A stretch of DNA of 37,634 nt, taken from NCBI RefSeq assembly GCF_002289345.1, contig NZ_NSDG01000031.1, positions 1,281 through 38,914 of the forward strand, written 5' to 3'. The position numbers were made by a program, and so were the translations under genes. The notes under the pieces were generated by a model. It searched no databases and was not told the origin of the DNA. It was given only the letters and a program-made list of their open reading frames with translations. Below are positions 25,315 through 33,752 of this stretch, in pieces. Origin of the DNA: Pseudoalteromonas sp. HM-SA03 (GTDB lineage: Bacteria > Pseudomonadota > Gammaproteobacteria > Enterobacterales > Alteromonadaceae). Position 1 is the first letter of the stretch; each line of letters starts with the position of its first letter.

Positions 25315-25345
25315 AATATAAGTGAAGTTTACGTAAAGGTAAAGT
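25315..25345 (-). promoter_or_regulatory. liuR-liu operon promoter with LiuR-like operator
   Basis: On the minus strand a -35-like TTTACC (plus-strand 25338-25343) and a -10-like TATATT (25315-25320) are 17 bases apart. The perfect palindrome TTTACGTAAA (25328-25337) sits in the spacer, where MerR-family activators bind. The dyad is extended by further TTTAC-type half-sites. This fits direct autoregulation by LiuR; the transcription start is not mapped. Confidence 0.65.
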
Positions 25346-25501
25346 AAGAATAACAGATCCTTCTTTAGTCTTATAAAAGGAATAATCTGTACGTTTGAAT
25401 TGTCATCAAATCTTCATTACAGCTAGAGAAAATAAGCCTTGGAAACAAATTTGTGCAAGTTAGCTTTACACTTTCACTGATCTCGTATGGCTTGATTTTA
25501 G

Positions 25502-25525
25502 ATTTACGTTGGCGTAAACGTAAAT
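25502..25525. promoter_or_regulatory. LiuR-like operator upstream of the thiolase gene
   Basis: A perfect 9-bp inverted repeat, ATTTACGTT/AACGTAAAT, with a 6-bp spacer GGCGTA. It shares the TTTACG/CGTAAA half-sites of the liuR promoter dyad. It lies about 70 bases before the thiolase ATG; a -10-like TATTAT at 25525-25530 abuts it. It suggests that the thiolase, and possibly the genes after it, belong to the LiuR regulon. Confidence 0.65.
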
Positions 25526-25594
25526 ATTATGTATGCTCGAATACAGAGTTAATTTTTAACAAGCCAAGATTGGCTTGTAAACAGGAGTTTTGCA

Positions 25595-26773
25595 ATGAGT
25601 AACGAAGCTGTTGTCATCGTCGCTGCTAAGCGTACACCAATGGGTGGCTTTATGGGAAGCCTATCTGACGCAACCGCGACAGACTTAGGTGCGACTGCAA
25701 TTAAAGCAGTAATGAATGAAACAGGTCTTAGTGACGCGAGTATAGACGAAGTTATCATGGGCTGTGTCTTACCCGCAGGCCTTGGTCAAGCGCCAGCGCG
25801 TCAAGCAATGCTACACGCGGGTCTCGCGCGCTCGACGGGAGCGACGACAATTAACAAAGTGTGTGGCTCGGGTCTAAAAGCGGCGATGTTCGCGCATGAT
25901 CTCATCCGCTCAGGTAGCATTAAGTCTGCTATCGCGGGCGGCATGGAAAGCATGACTAACTCACCTTACTTTATTCCAAAAGCCCGTGGCGGAATGCGCA
26001 TGGGTCATGGAGAAATCAAAGACCATATGATGGCTGATGGCTTAGAAGATGCTTATGATAATAAAGCGATGGGTTGTTTCGCACAAGCTACCGCTGATGA
26101 ATATGGCATTACCCGCGAGCACATGGATGAATTTGCACTTGGCTCACTAAGTAAAGCAAACGCCGCAATCGAAAATGGCAGCTTTGGCAATGAAATTACC
26201 CCTCATGTAATGAGTACACGTAAGGGGGATGTTGAGGTTAATACTGACGAGCAACCTGGTAACGCGCGTCCAGACAAAATTCCATCACTTCGTCCAGCAT
26301 TTAAAAAAGACGGCACTATCACTGCTGCCAACTCTTCGTCTATTTCTGACGGTGCAGCAGCGCTGATTTTAATGAGTGAATCAGAAGCGAAAAAGCACGG
26401 TTTGACGCCACTTTGTAAGATTGTTGCCCATGCAACGCACTCACAAGCGCCTGCTGAATTTACCGTTGCGCCGGTTGGTGCGATGAATAAGCTGCTTGAA
26501 AAAGCAGGTTGGTCAACCGCAGATGTTGACCTTTGGGAAATCAACGAAGCGTTTGCCATGGTGACTATGTTGGCTATCAACGAAATGCAGTTAGATAGCA
26601 ACAAAGTCAACGTCAACGGTGGTGCTTGTGCACTTGGTCACCCAATCGGTGCAAGCGGTGCACGCATCTTAGTTACACTTATCCATGCACTAAGAAACCG
26701 CGGCTTATCAAAAGGCGTAGCGTCACTATGTATCGGTGGTGGTGAAGCTGTAGCGCTCGCGGTAGAAGTGTAA
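25595..26773 (+). CDS. Acetyl-CoA C-acetyltransferase (thiolase)
   Basis: A 392-residue type II thiolase that cleaves acetoacetyl-CoA to two acetyl-CoA, or 2-methylacetoacetyl-CoA in isoleucine degradation. The nucleophile is C90 (NKVCGSGLKA), the active-site His is H349 (GGACALGHPIGASG), and the second Cys is C379 (LCIGGGEAVA). AGGAG lies before the ATG. It is transcribed divergently from the liu operon, behind a LiuR-like dyad, so it likely completes leucine breakdown after the CoA transferase. AtoB/PhaA-like members are hard to separate by eye, so no symbol is given. Confidence 0.94.
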   Translation: MSNEAVVIVAAKRTPMGGFMGSLSDATATDLGATAIKAVMNETGLSDASIDEVIMGCVLPAGLGQAPARQAMLHAGLARSTGATTINKVCGSGLKAAMFAHDLIRSGSIKSAIAGGMESMTNSPYFIPKARGGMRMGHGEIKDHMMADGLEDAYDNKAMGCFAQATADEYGITREHMDEFALGSLSKANAAIENGSFGNEITPHVMSTRKGDVEVNTDEQPGNARPDKIPSLRPAFKKDGTITAANSSSISDGAAALILMSESEAKKHGLTPLCKIVAHATHSQAPAEFTVAPVGAMNKLLEKAGWSTADVDLWEINEAFAMVTMLAINEMQLDSNKVNVNGGACALGHPIGASGARILVTLIHALRNRGLSKGVASLCIGGGEAVALAVEV

Positions 26774-26800
26774 GTTACTGCAATTTATTTCGTTCAAGGG

Positions 26801-26839
26801 GCGCTGCGTTTTCCATAATTCTAATCATTCACGCAGCGC
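26801..26839. repeat. GC-rich inverted repeat between the thiolase gene and mmsA
   Basis: Perfect 9-bp arms GCGCTGCGT (26801-26809) and ACGCAGCGC (26831-26839) enclose a 21-nt AT-rich loop. No clear U-run follows on the plus strand (ATAAACTCGTTTT), so it may be a weak terminator, an mRNA-processing or stabilising hairpin, or an operator ahead of mmsA. Confidence 0.6.
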
Positions 26840-26869
26840 ATAAACTCGTTTTATGGGGAGGAGTGCTTC

Positions 26870-28360
26870 ATGCACCAAGTACCTTTATACATCAACGGTG
26901 AATTTTCACAGTCTCAGTCTGACAAATGGTTAGACGTTGTTAATCCGGCTAATCAAGAAGTATTAGCAAAAGTACCTTGTGCTACTAACGAAGAAGTACA
27001 AGCTGCAATTCATTCAGCTCAAGAAGCATTTAAAACGTGGCGTAATGTTCCGGTAACTGAGCGTGCGCGAATTATGATGCGTTATGCGGCGCTTCTAAAG
27101 GAGCACCAAGAAGAAATCGCAACCATCATTTGTCATGAACTAGGTAAAACTTTTGAAGATGCGAAAGGTGATGTATGGCGCGGTATTGAAGTGGTTGAGC
27201 AAGCATGCAATGCCCCTTCAATGATGATGGGCGAGACGGTAGAAAACGTTGCCCGTAATATCGACACCTATTCGTATACCCAACCGTTAGGCGTTTGTGC
27301 GGGTATTACGCCATTTAACTTCCCAGCGATGATCCCGCTATGGATGTTCCCAATGGCAATTGTATGCGGTAACACCTTTGTACTTAAGCCATCAGAGCAA
27401 GACCCACTAACGCCAATGCGCTTGGTTGAATTGTTTGAAGAAGCCGGTGCGCCAAAAGGCGTACTACAGGTAGTACACGGTAGTAAGGATCAGGTTGACC
27501 AGATCCTTGAAGCGCCGGAAATTCGTGCGATTTCTTTCGTGGGTTCTTGTGGTGTTGGTCAGTACATTTACAGCAAAGGTACGCAAAACCTCAAACGCGT
27601 TCAAGCATGTGTTGGCGCGAAAAACCACATGGTTATCATGCCAGATGCGAAAAAAGAACAAGTGATCAATAACCTGGTTGGCTCTTCGGTTGGCGCGGGT
27701 GGTCAGCGTTGTATGGGGATCTCAGTTGCCGTGTTTGTTGGGCAATCACAACAGTGGGTAGAGGAACTAAAAGACGCAATGGCGAAGGTTCGTCCTGGCG
27801 TTTGGGATGATCCTGAAGCTGCTTATGGTCCGCAAACGACGCCGCAGGCTAAAGCACGCATTCTGTCGCTGATTGACAGTGGTAAGCAGCAAGGCGCAAC
27901 GTGTTTGCTAGATGGCTCTGATTTTACAGTTGAGGGTTATGAAAATGGTAACTGGGTAGGTCCCACCCTGTTTTCAAATGTCACAACTGAAATGGATATC
28001 TACAAAGAAGAAATCTTTGGCCCTGTCCTTTGCTGTGTCTTTGTCGATAGTTTAGATGAAGCAATTACGCTTATTAATAACAACCCATACGGTAACGGCA
28101 CCTCATTATTCACTGCAAGCGGTGGCGCAGCACGTAAGTTCCAGCGTGAAATCGAAGTGGGTCAGGTCGGCATTAATATTCCTATTCCTGTGCCATTGCC
28201 GTTCTTCTCATTTACCGGTTGGAAGAATTCATTCTACGGTGACCAACACACCTATGGTAAGCAAGGCGTGCGTTTCTATACAGAAACTAAAACGATTACC
28301 TCACGTTGGTTTGACGATGAGGCCGTCAGTGGTCCAAATATGAGTATCAACCTTAGATAA
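26870..28360 (+). CDS. mmsA: Methylmalonate-semialdehyde dehydrogenase (CoA-acylating)
   Basis: Converts methylmalonate semialdehyde from valine to propionyl-CoA, and malonate semialdehyde to acetyl-CoA, using NAD+ and CoA. The protein has 496 residues with the aldehyde dehydrogenase fold. The start [12 protein letters not shown], the [21 protein letters not shown] block, and the catalytic C281 in [15 protein letters not shown] are typical of MmsA rather than generic aldehyde dehydrogenases. A GGGGAGGAG site precedes the ATG. A strong hairpin with a U-run closes the gene, so the following valine genes may be read separately or by partial readthrough. Confidence 0.96.
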   Translation: MHQVPLYINGEFSQSQSDKWLDVVNPANQEVLAKVPCATNEEVQAAIHSAQEAFKTWRNVPVTERARIMMRYAALLKEHQEEIATIICHELGKTFEDAKGDVWRGIEVVEQACNAPSMMMGETVENVARNIDTYSYTQPLGVCAGITPFNFPAMIPLWMFPMAIVCGNTFVLKPSEQDPLTPMRLVELFEEAGAPKGVLQVVHGSKDQVDQILEAPEIRAISFVGSCGVGQYIYSKGTQNLKRVQACVGAKNHMVIMPDAKKEQVINNLVGSSVGAGGQRCMGISVAVFVGQSQQWVEELKDAMAKVRPGVWDDPEAAYGPQTTPQAKARILSLIDSGKQQGATCLLDGSDFTVEGYENGNWVGPTLFSNVTTEMDIYKEEIFGPVLCCVFVDSLDEAITLINNNPYGNGTSLFTASGGAARKFQREIEVGQVGINIPIPVPLPFFSFTGWKNSFYGDQHTYGKQGVRFYTETKTITSRWFDDEAVSGPNMSINLR

Positions 28361-28370
28361 CTTATATTGC

Positions 28371-28405
28371 ATAGCGTGCTCTGCAGGGGGAGTACGCTAT
28401 TTTTT
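28371..28405 (+). terminator. Intercistronic terminator after mmsA
   Basis: The stem ATAGCGTgCTC/GAGtACGCTAT has eleven pairs with one G-U, an 8-nt loop and then six T. It lies between mmsA and the isobutyryl-CoA dehydrogenase gene, only 63 bases before the next start, so it may act as a partial terminator within the valine cluster. Confidence 0.85.
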
Positions 28406-28467
28406 ACCAAAACGATAAGAATTACCGACACACATTCAGGGTGTCAGAACAGCAAGAGAGGTCTAGC

Positions 28468-29625
28468 GTGGACTTTAACCTAAACGAAGATCAACAAGCA
28501 TTTGCCGATATGGCGCACCAATTTGCAATGAGCGAGCTTGCTCCACATGCTGCAAAATGGGATCAAGAGCACATTTTTCCAAAAGACGTAATTCAAAAAG
28601 CAGGTGAGCTTGGTTTTTGCGGTCTATATACGCCAGAAGAGGCAGGTGGTCTGGGTTTATCTCGCCTTGACTCAAGTATTATTTTTGAGCAACTTTCTAT
28701 GGGTTGTACAGCAACAACCGCCATGTTGACTATTCATAACATGGCAACGTGGATGATAGCGAGCTTTGCAACGGGCGAAACCAAAGCAAAATATATGGAT
28801 CAGTTGGTAACAGGTGAGCTACTGGCTTCTTACTGCTTAACTGAACCAGGTTCTGGCTCAGATGCCGCATCGCTGAAAACAAAAGCAATAAAAGAAGGCG
28901 ACGAGTACGTTTTGTCTGGCTCTAAGATGTTTATCTCAGGGGCAGGTGAAACCGACGTATTGGTGGTAATGGCAAGAACCGGTGAAGACGGTCCAAAAGG
29001 TATTTCTGCATTTGTTGTACCTGCCGATGCTGACGGCGTTATTTATGGCAAAGCAGAAGAAAAAATGGGGTGGAACGCACAACCTACGCGCCTTATCACG
29101 CTTGAAAATGTCCGTATCCCAGCTACCAACCTGCTAGGCCAAGAAGGAGAAGGCTTCAAATTTGCGATGCAAGGCCTTGATGGTGGTCGTATTAATATTG
29201 CAACTTGCTCGATTGGTACAGCCCAGCAGGCGCTCAATACCGCCAAGCAGTATATGCAAGAGCGTTCTCAGTTTGGCAAACCTTTAGCGGCGTTCCAAGC
29301 ACTTCAATTTAAAATTGCAGATATGAATACAGAACTTGTGGCTGCGCGCCAAATGGTTCGACTTGCGGCATTTAAACTGGATAGCAACGACCCAGAAAAG
29401 ACCACTTATTGCGCTATGGCAAAGCGCTTTGCCACTGATGTAGGTACTAAGGTGTGTGATGATGCACTGCAAATTCATGGTGGTTACGGGTATATCAAAG
29501 AATATCCACTTGAACGTCATTTACGTGACGTACGTGTTCATCAGATCCTTGAAGGTACAAACGAAATCATGCGTGTAATTATTGCACGTCGGATCTTAGC
29601 TGAAGGCGCGGCAAGCGTCCTATAA
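28468..29625 (+). CDS. Isobutyryl-CoA dehydrogenase (ACAD8-like)
   Basis: An FAD enzyme that oxidises isobutyryl-CoA to methacrylyl-CoA in valine breakdown; it may also accept 2-methylbutyryl-CoA. I chose the GTG at 28468 because AGAGAGG (28455-28461) stands six bases upstream and the product then begins MDFNLNEDQQAF, the usual ACAD8-type start; the GTG at 28441 adds nine residues without a good site. It has 385 residues. Motifs are YCLTEPGSGSDAASL and the C-terminal QILEGTNEIMRVIIARR, where the Glu of the EGTNE box is the usual catalytic base. TAMLTIHNMATWMI favours ACAD8. The neighbours fix the pathway. Confidence 0.92.
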   Translation: MDFNLNEDQQAFADMAHQFAMSELAPHAAKWDQEHIFPKDVIQKAGELGFCGLYTPEEAGGLGLSRLDSSIIFEQLSMGCTATTAMLTIHNMATWMIASFATGETKAKYMDQLVTGELLASYCLTEPGSGSDAASLKTKAIKEGDEYVLSGSKMFISGAGETDVLVVMARTGEDGPKGISAFVVPADADGVIYGKAEEKMGWNAQPTRLITLENVRIPATNLLGQEGEGFKFAMQGLDGGRINIATCSIGTAQQALNTAKQYMQERSQFGKPLAAFQALQFKIADMNTELVAARQMVRLAAFKLDSNDPEKTTYCAMAKRFATDVGTKVCDDALQIHGGYGYIKEYPLERHLRDVRVHQILEGTNEIMRVIIARRILAEGAASVL

Positions 29626-29635
29626 GGAGAGTATC

Positions 29636-30412
29636 ATGACTGCACAATTAAAACTCGAAAAACAAGGCCATACTGCCGTTGTTACTATGTCAAATCCACC
29701 GGCGAATACGTGGACTAAAGACACATTGACTGCACTTAAAAATCTAGTAATCGAATTGAATGGAGATAAAGAAATCTATTCTTTAGTGATCACTGGTGAA
29801 GGCGAAAAGTTCTTTTCAGCCGGTGCGGATCTAAACGTATTTGCCGACGGCGACAAAGGGGTCGCTGCGGATATGTCTCGAGTATTTGGCGAAGCGTTTG
29901 AAACACTCAGCGACTTTAGAGGCGTATCAATTGCTGCTATCAATGGTTTTGCAATGGGTGGCGGCTTAGAAGTCGCACTAGCATGCGATATCCGTATTGC
30001 CGAAGCTCAAGCCCAAATGGCACTTCCTGAGGCGAAAGTCGGATTGTTACCTTGTGCTGGCGGCACACAAAATTTGTCTTGGCTTGTGGGTGAAGGCTGG
30101 GCAAAACGTATGATTTTATGCGGTGAACGCTTAAAAGCTGATAAAGCACAGCAAATTGGCTTAGTTGAAGAAGTGGTCGAGCAGGGTAAAGCACTGGAGG
30201 CTGCGCTTGAACTTGCTAAGAAAGTGGAAGATCAAAGTCCAGTTGCGGTCACAGCTTGTAAGGCCCTCATTCAAAAAGGTCGCACTGGCACAATCAATAG
30301 CGCATTGCCGCTGGAACGCGAACTCTTCGTAACACTATTCGATACGCAAGATCAAAAAGAAGGCGTAAACGCGTTTCTAGAGAAGCGTAAAGCGAATTGG
30401 GTAAATGGCTAA
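29636..30412 (+). CDS. Enoyl-CoA hydratase (methacrylyl-CoA hydratase role)
   Basis: A 258-residue crotonase that hydrates enoyl-CoA thioesters. Both catalytic glutamates are visible: E112 in GGGLEVALACD and E132 in LPEAKVGLLP. The oxyanion loop is FFSAGADLNVF. It lies eleven bases after the isobutyryl-CoA dehydrogenase gene and overlaps the hydrolase start by one base. This position points to methacrylyl-CoA, giving 3-hydroxyisobutyryl-CoA, and probably tiglyl-CoA for isoleucine. The substrate is assigned by context only. Confidence 0.92.
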   Translation: MTAQLKLEKQGHTAVVTMSNPPANTWTKDTLTALKNLVIELNGDKEIYSLVITGEGEKFFSAGADLNVFADGDKGVAADMSRVFGEAFETLSDFRGVSIAAINGFAMGGGLEVALACDIRIAEAQAQMALPEAKVGLLPCAGGTQNLSWLVGEGWAKRMILCGERLKADKAQQIGLVEEVVEQGKALEAALELAKKVEDQSPVAVTACKALIQKGRTGTINSALPLERELFVTLFDTQDQKEGVNAFLEKRKANWVNG

Positions 30413-31551
30413 TGACTGAATTTGAGCTAATAAATCACGAAGAGGCGCCGGTTATATTCGAACAGGCAACGTGCCATAACGGGATGAAAATAGCGCTGGC
30501 GACATTAAATGCACCAAAAGCGTTAAATGCCTTAAACCTCGATATGATCCGTTTGCTCGCGCCACAACTTGACGCTTGGGCAAACGACCCGCAAATAGCA
30601 ATGGTTATGCTAAAAGGTGCTGGAGAGAAGGCGTTTTGTGCCGGCGGCGATGTCGTGAGTTTATATCGCGAAATGTCGTCTGATACGAGTAACGCATTAA
30701 TTGAAACCTTTTTTAGTGAAGAATATCGGTTAGATTATCAAATCCATAACTATGATAAACCAATCCTACTTTGGGGTAATGGCATCATCATGGGTGGTGG
30801 ACTGGGCTTAACGGCTGGTGCAAGCCATAAAGTGATGACCGAAACGTCGCGCATTGCTATGCCGGAAATCACCATTGGCTTATACCCTGATGTGGGAGGG
30901 AGCTATTTCCTCAATAAGATGCCAAAAGGCGTTGGACTATTCTTGGGGCTCACCGCTGCAAACATTAACGCTGCGGATGCCAAGCTGGTTGGGCTCGCCG
31001 ACCACTTTATGGACTCAGAAAAGCTGAGCTTACTATTACAAAACCTAGTTGAAGTGAACTGGGGCAAAACCAATGTATTAAATCATGAAAAGCTTACTCA
31101 GTTGCTGTTGTCACTAGATGAAGCGTCTCATGCGCCGCCAAAAAGCGAAATTAAACCGCTTATCAAGGTATTCGAAGCGCTTGATGAGAAAGATACTTTA
31201 TCAGAGCAGGTTGAATTTATTTTGGCGTTGGATAGCACTGACAACAAATGGCTAAGCAAGGCACAGGCCGCATTAAAGCATGGTTCACCATTAAGTGCTG
31301 CATTGGTTAAAGCGCAGCTCACTAGAAGTGCGGGCAAAACACTAAGAGACTGTTTTAAGCAGGAATTAGGAATGTCGGTAACGGCTGGCGAGTTTGGTGA
31401 GTTTCAAGAAGGTGTTCGTGCGTTGCTTATTGATAAAGATGGCAAGCCAAATTGGCGATTTAAATCTGTCGCCGAGGTTACAAACGATGCAATAGAACGC
31501 TTTTTTGCACCTCGCTGGGATGAAAACGATCACCCATTGCGTGACTTATAA
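30412..31551 (+). CDS. 3-hydroxyisobutyryl-CoA hydrolase
   Basis: A 379-residue crotonase-fold thioesterase that releases 3-hydroxyisobutyrate from its CoA ester. It is longer than ordinary hydratases, as is usual for this group. KAFCAGGDVVSLY, GNGIIMGGGLGLTAGASHKV and MPEITIGLYPDVGGSYFLN are the HIBCH-type motifs; the D of PDVGG and the E of MPEI are catalytic positions in the family. The ATG at 30412 overlaps the stop of the hydratase gene (TAATG); a TTG at 30397 was rejected because coupling explains the ATG. Removing methacrylyl-derived CoA esters quickly also prevents thiol damage. Confidence 0.94.
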   Translation: MTEFELINHEEAPVIFEQATCHNGMKIALATLNAPKALNALNLDMIRLLAPQLDAWANDPQIAMVMLKGAGEKAFCAGGDVVSLYREMSSDTSNALIETFFSEEYRLDYQIHNYDKPILLWGNGIIMGGGLGLTAGASHKVMTETSRIAMPEITIGLYPDVGGSYFLNKMPKGVGLFLGLTAANINAADAKLVGLADHFMDSEKLSLLLQNLVEVNWGKTNVLNHEKLTQLLLSLDEASHAPPKSEIKPLIKVFEALDEKDTLSEQVEFILALDSTDNKWLSKAQAALKHGSPLSAALVKAQLTRSAGKTLRDCFKQELGMSVTAGEFGEFQEGVRALLIDKDGKPNWRFKSVAEVTNDAIERFFAPRWDENDHPLRDL

Positions 31552-31563
31552 GGAGTGACTTAA

Positions 31564-32451
31564 ATGGCACAAGTAGGATTTATCGGCTTAGGTAATATGG
31601 GTGGTCCAATGGCCATTAACCTATTAAAGGCTGGCCACCAAGTATGTGTATTCGATTTGAACCCTGAGGCCGTTGCGACGCTTGAAGCAAGTGGCGCGAC
31701 GAAGGCGACGGTTGTGAGCGATGTATGTCGCGAAGCCGATTATGTGATCAGTATGCTGCCTGCAGGCAAACATGTTCGAGCAGTGTATACTGGCGATGAC
31801 GGATTAATTAATTACCTTAGTAAAAATACACAAGTAATTGATTGCTCGACCATTGATGCTGGATCTGCTCAGTTTGTTGGCAACAAGTTGGCAGAATCGG
31901 GTATTTCATTTGTCGATGCGCCAGTGTCTGGCGGTGTGGCAGGTGCAGCGGCCGGTACCTTAACTTTTATTGTCGGCGGTAATAAAGCAGACTTTGAACG
32001 TGCGAATGTGGTACTGACCAATATGGGCAAGAATATCTTCCATGCTGGAGATATTGGTGCCGGACAAGTCGCTAAGATATGTAACAATATGCTGTTATCA
32101 ATACTTATGGCGGGCACAAGTGAAGCGCTGCAAATGGGTGTGGATCATGGCTTAGATCCTAAAGTATTGAGCGAAATTATGCTAAGCAGCTCTGGTCGTA
32201 ACTGGACGCTAGAGCTATACAACCCATGTCCTGATGTACTAGAAAATGTGCCTTCTTCGAACGGTTATAAGCCGGGCTTTATGGTTGATTTAATGGCTAA
32301 AGATCTTGGCCTTGCGATGCAATCTGCGCAGCAAACGAATTCTGCGACGCCCATGGGGGCGCTGGCGAAGAATTTGTATAACTTGATGCAAAATCAAGGC
32401 AAAGGCAGTGAAGACTTTAGTGCGATTTTTAAGCTTTATTCAGAGAAATAA
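31564..32451 (+). CDS. mmsB: 3-hydroxyisobutyrate dehydrogenase
   Basis: An NAD+-dependent oxidation of 3-hydroxyisobutyrate to methylmalonate semialdehyde, the MmsA substrate. The 295 residues follow the beta-hydroxyacid dehydrogenase pattern: the nucleotide-binding motif GFIGLGNMGGPMA (5-17), substrate motif DAPVSGGVAGAAAGTL (118-133), catalytic K171 in GQVAKICNNML, and a cofactor-side KDLGLAM motif in the C-terminal part. AGGAG stands before the ATG, and the gap from the hydrolase gene is twelve bases. Together with mmsA it completes valine degradation to propionyl-CoA. Confidence 0.96.
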   Translation: MAQVGFIGLGNMGGPMAINLLKAGHQVCVFDLNPEAVATLEASGATKATVVSDVCREADYVISMLPAGKHVRAVYTGDDGLINYLSKNTQVIDCSTIDAGSAQFVGNKLAESGISFVDAPVSGGVAGAAAGTLTFIVGGNKADFERANVVLTNMGKNIFHAGDIGAGQVAKICNNMLLSILMAGTSEALQMGVDHGLDPKVLSEIMLSSSGRNWTLELYNPCPDVLENVPSSNGYKPGFMVDLMAKDLGLAMQSAQQTNSATPMGALAKNLYNLMQNQGKGSEDFSAIFKLYSEK

Positions 32452-32457
32452 GACACT

Positions 32458-33219
32458 ATGGATATTAACAATAAAACAGTTGTGATCACCGGTGGTGCGC
32501 AAGGCTTAGGTCTTGCCATGGCGACGGAAATAGCAAAGCATGGGGCAAAACTTGCTCTGATTGATATGCAAGAAGACGTTTTAGCAGAAGCGAAGCACGA
32601 ACTTGCTCAATTCGGCACACAAGTTAACACGTATGTCGCTAATGTTAGTCAAGAATCAGACGTTGAAAATGTGTTTAATGCCATCGTAAATGACTTCGGC
32701 GATATTTCGGTATTAATTAATAATGCGGGTATTTTGCGTGACGGTTTGCTACTCAAAGCAAAAGATGGGCATGTCATCGACAAAATGTCGCTTTCGCAAT
32801 TTCAATCCGTTATTGATGTTAATCTCACAGGTGTTTTCCTGTGCGGCCGCGAAGCTGCTGTCAAAATGGTAGAAGCGGGTAACGGTGGCGTGATCATTAA
32901 TATGTCGAGCGTTGCACGCGCTGGTAATATGGGACAAACCAATTATTCAGCAGCAAAGTCTGGTGTCGTTGCGATGACTACCAGTTGGGCTAAAGAGTTA
33001 GGTCGTTTTGGTATTCGCGTGGGCGCAATTGCACCAGGTGTGATCCGTACAAAAATGACCGATGCAATGAAGCCTGAAGCCAAAGAGCGCCTAGTGAAAA
33101 TGAAGCCAGTAGGGCGTCTTGGTGAAGCGCAAGAAATTGCTCATACAGCAAAATATATCATTGAAAACGATTTCTTTACGGGACGTGTCGTTGAGATTGA
33201 CGGCGGCATTCGCCTGTAA
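32458..33219 (+). CDS. SDR-family 3-hydroxyacyl-CoA dehydrogenase (FabG-like)
   Basis: A classical short-chain dehydrogenase of 253 residues. The cofactor loop is TGGAQGLGLA (11-20), the structural motif is NNAG (88-91), and the catalytic triad is S150, Y163 and K167 (NYSAAKSG). It lies six bases after mmsB and ends at a strong terminator, so it is the last gene of the operon. The valine pathway is already complete without it, so I infer a role as 3-hydroxy-2-methylbutyryl-CoA dehydrogenase for isoleucine, or a general 3-hydroxyacyl-CoA/acetoacetyl-CoA reductase. FabG of fatty-acid synthesis is less likely in this setting. Confidence 0.88.
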   Translation: MDINNKTVVITGGAQGLGLAMATEIAKHGAKLALIDMQEDVLAEAKHELAQFGTQVNTYVANVSQESDVENVFNAIVNDFGDISVLINNAGILRDGLLLKAKDGHVIDKMSLSQFQSVIDVNLTGVFLCGREAAVKMVEAGNGGVIINMSSVARAGNMGQTNYSAAKSGVVAMTTSWAKELGRFGIRVGAIAPGVIRTKMTDAMKPEAKERLVKMKPVGRLGEAQEIAHTAKYIIENDFFTGRVVEIDGGIRL

Positions 33220-33275
33220 TGAAAAAATAGGCTTGGTTTTACAACGTGTAGTCCAAGTTCCTACTTGAGTGTGTG

Positions 33276-33305
33276 AAGCGGCAATGCAAATTGCCGCTTT
33301 TTTAT
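33276..33305 (+). terminator. Terminator of the valine-degradation operon
   Basis: The stem AAGCGGCAAT/ATTGCCGCTT has ten perfect pairs and a GCAA tetraloop, followed by a run of T. It ends about 85 bases past the SDR gene and just before the VOC-protein gene. Confidence 0.93.
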
Positions 33306-33319
33306 TTAAAAGACACTAA

Positions 33320-33727
33320 ATGCTTGAGGAGAAGTGCTTGAAGTTATCTGGAATACATCACGTCGCTGTTATTTGTTCTGACTACCAAAGATCAAAGGTG
33401 TTTTATACCGAAGTACTTGGTTTGCGCGTACTCAATGAGAATTATCGAAAAGATAGAGCATCCTATAAATTAGATCTTGCGCTGCCTGATGGGAGTCAGA
33501 TTGAGTTGTTTTCGTTTCCAAATCCTCCAAAACGGCCATCACACCCAGAGGCGCAAGGGCTGAGACATTTAGCATTTAGCGTATCAGATATCGATGCTTG
33601 TATTGCACACCTTTTGCAGTATCAAGTTGCTGTAGAGCCTGTTCGAATAGATGAATATACAGGCAAACGGTTTACCTTTTTTAGCGATCCTGATGGTTTG
33701 CCGCTGGAGCTTTATGAGCAATGTTAG
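33320..33727 (+). CDS. gloA2: VOC-family glyoxalase-like protein (YaeR/GloA2-like)
   Basis: A single-domain vicinal-oxygen-chelate protein of 135 residues that closely follows E. coli YaeR: HHVAVICSDYQRSKVFY, QIELFSFPNPPKRPSHPEA, GLRHLAFSV and the ending DPDGLPLELYEQ. Conserved His and Glu residues could bind a metal (H in IHHVA, E in IELFSF, H in LRHLAF, E in LELYEQ), as in glyoxalase I. The true substrate of this group is unsettled. The ATG at 33320 has little upstream signal, whereas a TTG at 33338 has GAGGAG six bases before it and gives an N-terminus (MKLSGIHHVA) closer to YaeR, so the real start may be 33338. Confidence 0.88.
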   Translation: MLEEKCLKLSGIHHVAVICSDYQRSKVFYTEVLGLRVLNENYRKDRASYKLDLALPDGSQIELFSFPNPPKRPSHPEAQGLRHLAFSVSDIDACIAHLLQYQVAVEPVRIDEYTGKRFTFFSDPDGLPLELYEQC

Positions 33728-33752
33728 TTAACTACTTTAAAAGGGCTAAATT

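Larger units (their letters stand above)
25281..25594. other. Divergent liuR/thiolase regulatory region
   Basis: This 314-bp spacer carries the two outward promoters and two LiuR-like dyads, one close to each gene. The middle part (about 25347-25490) shows no coding frame or structure I can support. Confidence 0.6.

Noticed and set aside
17018..33219. Acquired catabolic island
   Set aside because: No integrase, tRNA, direct repeats or mobile genes flank the branched-chain amino acid genes, and the gene order matches the usual chromosomal liu clusters.
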